Assembly (NCBI RefSeq): GCF_900607235.1
Contig: NZ_LR027854.1
Span: 248,001-312,000 of the forward strand
Reading direction: 5' to 3'
Length of the DNA stretch: 64,000 nt
Source: Olivibacter jilunii
GTDB taxonomy: Bacteria > Bacteroidota > Bacteroidia > Sphingobacteriales > Sphingobacteriaceae
Both the position numbers and the translations under genes were made by a program. Positions within the stretch are counted from its first letter, which is position 1. Every line of letters starts with the position of its first letter. This document shows positions 62,276 through 64,000 of the stretch, piece after piece. Under the pieces are notes generated by a model that made no database searches, was not told the origin of the DNA, and saw only the letters and a program-made list of their open reading frames with translations.

Positions 62276-63319
62276 ATGAATAAACAAATCAGCATTTTAG
62301 CGTTTATTGGCATTGCCTTAGTTAGCAGCTTCAAAGTTGAAAAAAAAGGCTTTTCTATTGTTGAGAACAAAAAGGAAAAAAGAATAGATATTAGCATTGA
62401 TGGTCGGATTTTCACCTCGTATATTTATCCGGATGAATTGATGAAGCCGGTACTCTATCCTATAAGATCGTCAGAAGGTACTTTTATCACAAGAGGATGG
62501 CCATTCGATCCTAGACCCGGGGAGCGGGTGGATCATCCGCACCATGTCGGTTTATGGTTTAATTACGGCGACGTAAATGGTCTCGATTTCTGGAACAATT
62601 CGACCGCTATACCTTCGGATAAAAAGAATCAATACGGGACCATTAAGCATGCCAAAGTTAATAAGATTCAGACTGCGAACGACCATGCTTTACTGGAAGT
62701 AACGAAATATTGGCAAGAACCAACCGGCAGCCCCATCTTACAAGAGAACACACAGTATTTATTTTCTACTGACAGTGGTAGACGTACAATCGAGCTCACT
62801 ACAACATTAACAGCACTGAAAAAAAATGTTTTATTTACAGACAACAAAGAAGGGTTATTAGGAATTCGCTTGGCACGGGAGTTGGAACATCCTTCAGATG
62901 AGTCAGCCAAATTCACAGATGCTAACGGCAACATCACAGAAGTTGCGCAGCTAGATAATAACCAAGTCACCGGAAAGTACCGTAGTAGTGAGGGAAAAGA
63001 GGGTGATCAGGTATGGGGTACACGTGGTAGGTGGGTCAATTTGGATGGAAAAATAGGGCGTGAAGCGATATCGATAGTGATCATTGACCATCCGAAAAAC
63101 GTAGGCTATCCCACCTATTGGCACGCTAGGGGTTATGGTTTATTTGCAGCTAATCCATTGGGGCAGAAAGCCATGAGTAACGGAAAAGAAGAATTGAACT
63201 TTTCTTTGGATGCAGGAAAATCCGTCACTTTCAAATACCAAATCATTATACAATCCGGAAAACACTTAAGTGACAAGGAAATCAACAATATAACACAAAT
63301 CTTCGCGGCCTCACTATAG
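62276..63319 (+). CDS. DUF6807 (PmoA-like) exported protein
   Basis: Start at 62276 (MNKQISILAF), which follows the previous stop by 10 bp and gives a signal peptide; the frame is open to 62231. The 347 residues contain FITRGWPFDPRPGERVDHPHHVGLWFNYGDVNGLDFW, the His-rich signature of DUF6807, called PmoA-like although no methane oxidation is implied, and a galactose-mutarotase-like beta sandwich. Such genes often pair with exported Gfo/Idh/MocA genes and sugar catabolism. Function unknown. Confidence 0.85.
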   Translation: MNKQISILAFIGIALVSSFKVEKKGFSIVENKKEKRIDISIDGRIFTSYIYPDELMKPVLYPIRSSEGTFITRGWPFDPRPGERVDHPHHVGLWFNYGDVNGLDFWNNSTAIPSDKKNQYGTIKHAKVNKIQTANDHALLEVTKYWQEPTGSPILQENTQYLFSTDSGRRTIELTTTLTALKKNVLFTDNKEGLLGIRLARELEHPSDESAKFTDANGNITEVAQLDNNQVTGKYRSSEGKEGDQVWGTRGRWVNLDGKIGREAISIVIIDHPKNVGYPTYWHARGYGLFAANPLGQKAMSNGKEELNFSLDAGKSVTFKYQIIIQSGKHLSDKEINNITQIFAASL

Positions 63320-63327
63320 CTTTTAAT

Positions 63328-63394
63328 ATAAAAAAGTCTTCAACCGGGGAGATTGAAGACTTTTAACTAACCAATTATAAACCTAAATTATGAT
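63328..63394 (-). ncRNA. Small RNA gene, copy C of the three-member family
   Basis: Minus strand, 9 bp beyond the stop codon of the opposite-strand DUF6807 gene. Identical 27-nt block (63368-63394), hairpin (63332-63364) with 12-bp arms AAAAGTCTTCAA / TTGAAGACTTTT, constant loop TCTCCCCGG, then a T tract (63330-63335). No minus-strand gene follows. Confidence 0.65.
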
Positions 63395-63398
63395 AGCG

Positions 63399-63429
63399 CA
63401 AAGATAGTGTATAAAATACACATAAGCAA
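63399..63429 (-). promoter_or_regulatory. Promoter of small RNA copy C
   Basis: -33 TTG (63427-63429), exactly 20 nt, -7 TATCTTTG (63399-63406). Next to -7 is GTGTAT-AAA-ATACAC (63407-63421), perfect 6-bp arms. Confidence 0.65.
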
Positions 63430-63460
63430 TTTTTTCTCAGATTTAGAAAAAGTGATAAAA

Positions 63461-63495
63461 GTTCGAAATCGGACACTTTGTGTCCGATTTCGAAC
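63461..63495. repeat. Perfect 16-bp inverted repeat with triloop
   Basis: GTTCGAAATCGGACAC and GTGTCCGATTTCGAAC around TTT. On the minus strand TTTTATCACTTTTT follows, which suits a terminator, but no minus-strand gene is seen to the right within the window. Confidence 0.5.
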
Positions 63496-63563
63496 ACTCA
63501 TTCAATAAATAAAAAATCATAAATTGTTGAAAATTAGAAAGATAATAAAAAGGCATTATATTT

Positions 63564-63845
63564 ATGATCACTACTGGAAATATTGTTATTATGCTTCGCA
63601 ACAACGCTCGCATCAAAATTGAAACCAGTACAAGGAATTATAACACTCTTTCACTCCGCACAACGCCTATAATGATTGCGCTCGGGTTATTACTCTCTTT
63701 TCCGATGCGGAATAAACCTACTGCCGAATCAAACCTCCACGAGCGTGAAACTTGTCAAACAACCATTGCTAGTCACTGTTCTAAAACCGGTAATCAGTTC
63801 ATAAACATACGACATCTTTTTACGCGTTTGGGAATATTCTTTTAA
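63564..63845 (+). CDS. Hypothetical small protein (doubtful)
   Basis: A 93-residue frame with one hydrophobic run (PIMIALGLLLSF, about 35-46) and no family resemblance. The start at 63594 (MLRNNARIKIE) is also possible. Ribosome site and promoter are not evident. The remaining 155 bp of the window (63846-64000) hold nothing I can support. Confidence 0.25.
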   Translation: MITTGNIVIMLRNNARIKIETSTRNYNTLSLRTTPIMIALGLLLSFPMRNKPTAESNLHERETCQTTIASHCSKTGNQFINIRHLFTRLGIFF

Positions 63846-64000
63846 GAACTTGTGTCAATTTTAGAATCGACTTCTCTAATATTTATTTCACTCTTTTGCC
63901 GGAAGCTTGCCTTTATATAAGTATAATAGGCGAATAATTCTCTTAAATTTCTTAGCCTCTATTTTAATGGATTCGTATTCCTTTCTATTTCTTTAGCCCC

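Noticed and set aside
1-64000. tRNA, rRNA, CRISPR arrays, insertion sequences, integrases or phage genes
   Set aside because: I read both strands for these and saw no cloverleaf, spaced repeat array, transposase or integrase; codon use and base composition look uniform by eye.

Overview
The window is chromosomal DNA from a Bacteroidota bacterium, most likely family Sphingobacteriaceae (Pedobacter, Olivibacter, Parapedobacter or Sphingobacterium type). The evidence is four SusC/SusD pairs, two ECF sigma/FecR systems, many surface lipoproteins (fasciclin, discoidin, DUF families), housekeeping promoters of the Bacteroidota type (TTTG, about 20 nt, TAnnTTTG), and very weak Shine-Dalgarno sequences. 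The DNA is AT-rich and evenly so. I saw no rRNA, tRNA, CRISPR array, transposase or integrase.

Layout. 1-1.5 kb: an ada-like/alkB alkylation-repair pair. 1.5-9.7 kb: a polysaccharide locus, read leftward, with ECF sigma, FecR, SusC, SusD and a GH88 unsaturated glucuronyl hydrolase. 9.9-10.9 kb: an aldo/keto reductase. 10.9-14.8 kb: a TonB receptor, an exported thioredoxin and a DUF4198 protein, probably for metal uptake; a perfect 16-bp palindrome sits inside the receptor's promoter. 14.9-29.1 kb: a second SusCD locus holding an exported PQQ/haem-c sugar dehydrogenase, an exported enolase-superfamily dehydratase, an exported RraA-type aldolase, an ACS-family MFS transporter, FecR and, at its far end, an ECF sigma factor. 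29.3-36.2 kb: single genes (M14 peptidase, arginase-family protein, aldo/keto reductase with divergent HxlR, DedA). 36.3-57.4 kb: a tight 12-gene leftward operon with two SusCD pairs, two fasciclin and three discoidin proteins, and no intact catabolic enzyme. 57.9-60.3 kb: GNAT, MarR, a Spy-like protein and GntR. 60.9-63.3 kb: an exported Gfo/Idh/MocA oxidoreductase with a DUF6807 (PmoA-like) partner.

How the genes may work together. In the second locus three promoters (before fecR, before susC and before the PQQ dehydrogenase) carry the same element, TTAGGGA, 15 nt, TTGTCTWTA, which is the likely recognition site of the local ECF sigma factor. The enzymes they control all carry export signals. 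This suggests that a sugar is oxidised to an aldonate, dehydrated and perhaps cleaved outside the cytoplasm before import. That pathway is inference.

The most novel signal I found is not a protein. It is a family of three near-identical small RNA genes on the minus strand (about 36.2, 60.5 and 63.3 kb). Each has a promoter with exactly 20 nt between its elements, an identical 27-nt 5' block, and a terminator hairpin whose stem varies with paired changes while its C-rich loop stays constant. In addition, two susC leaders carry the signature of a short antisense RNA.
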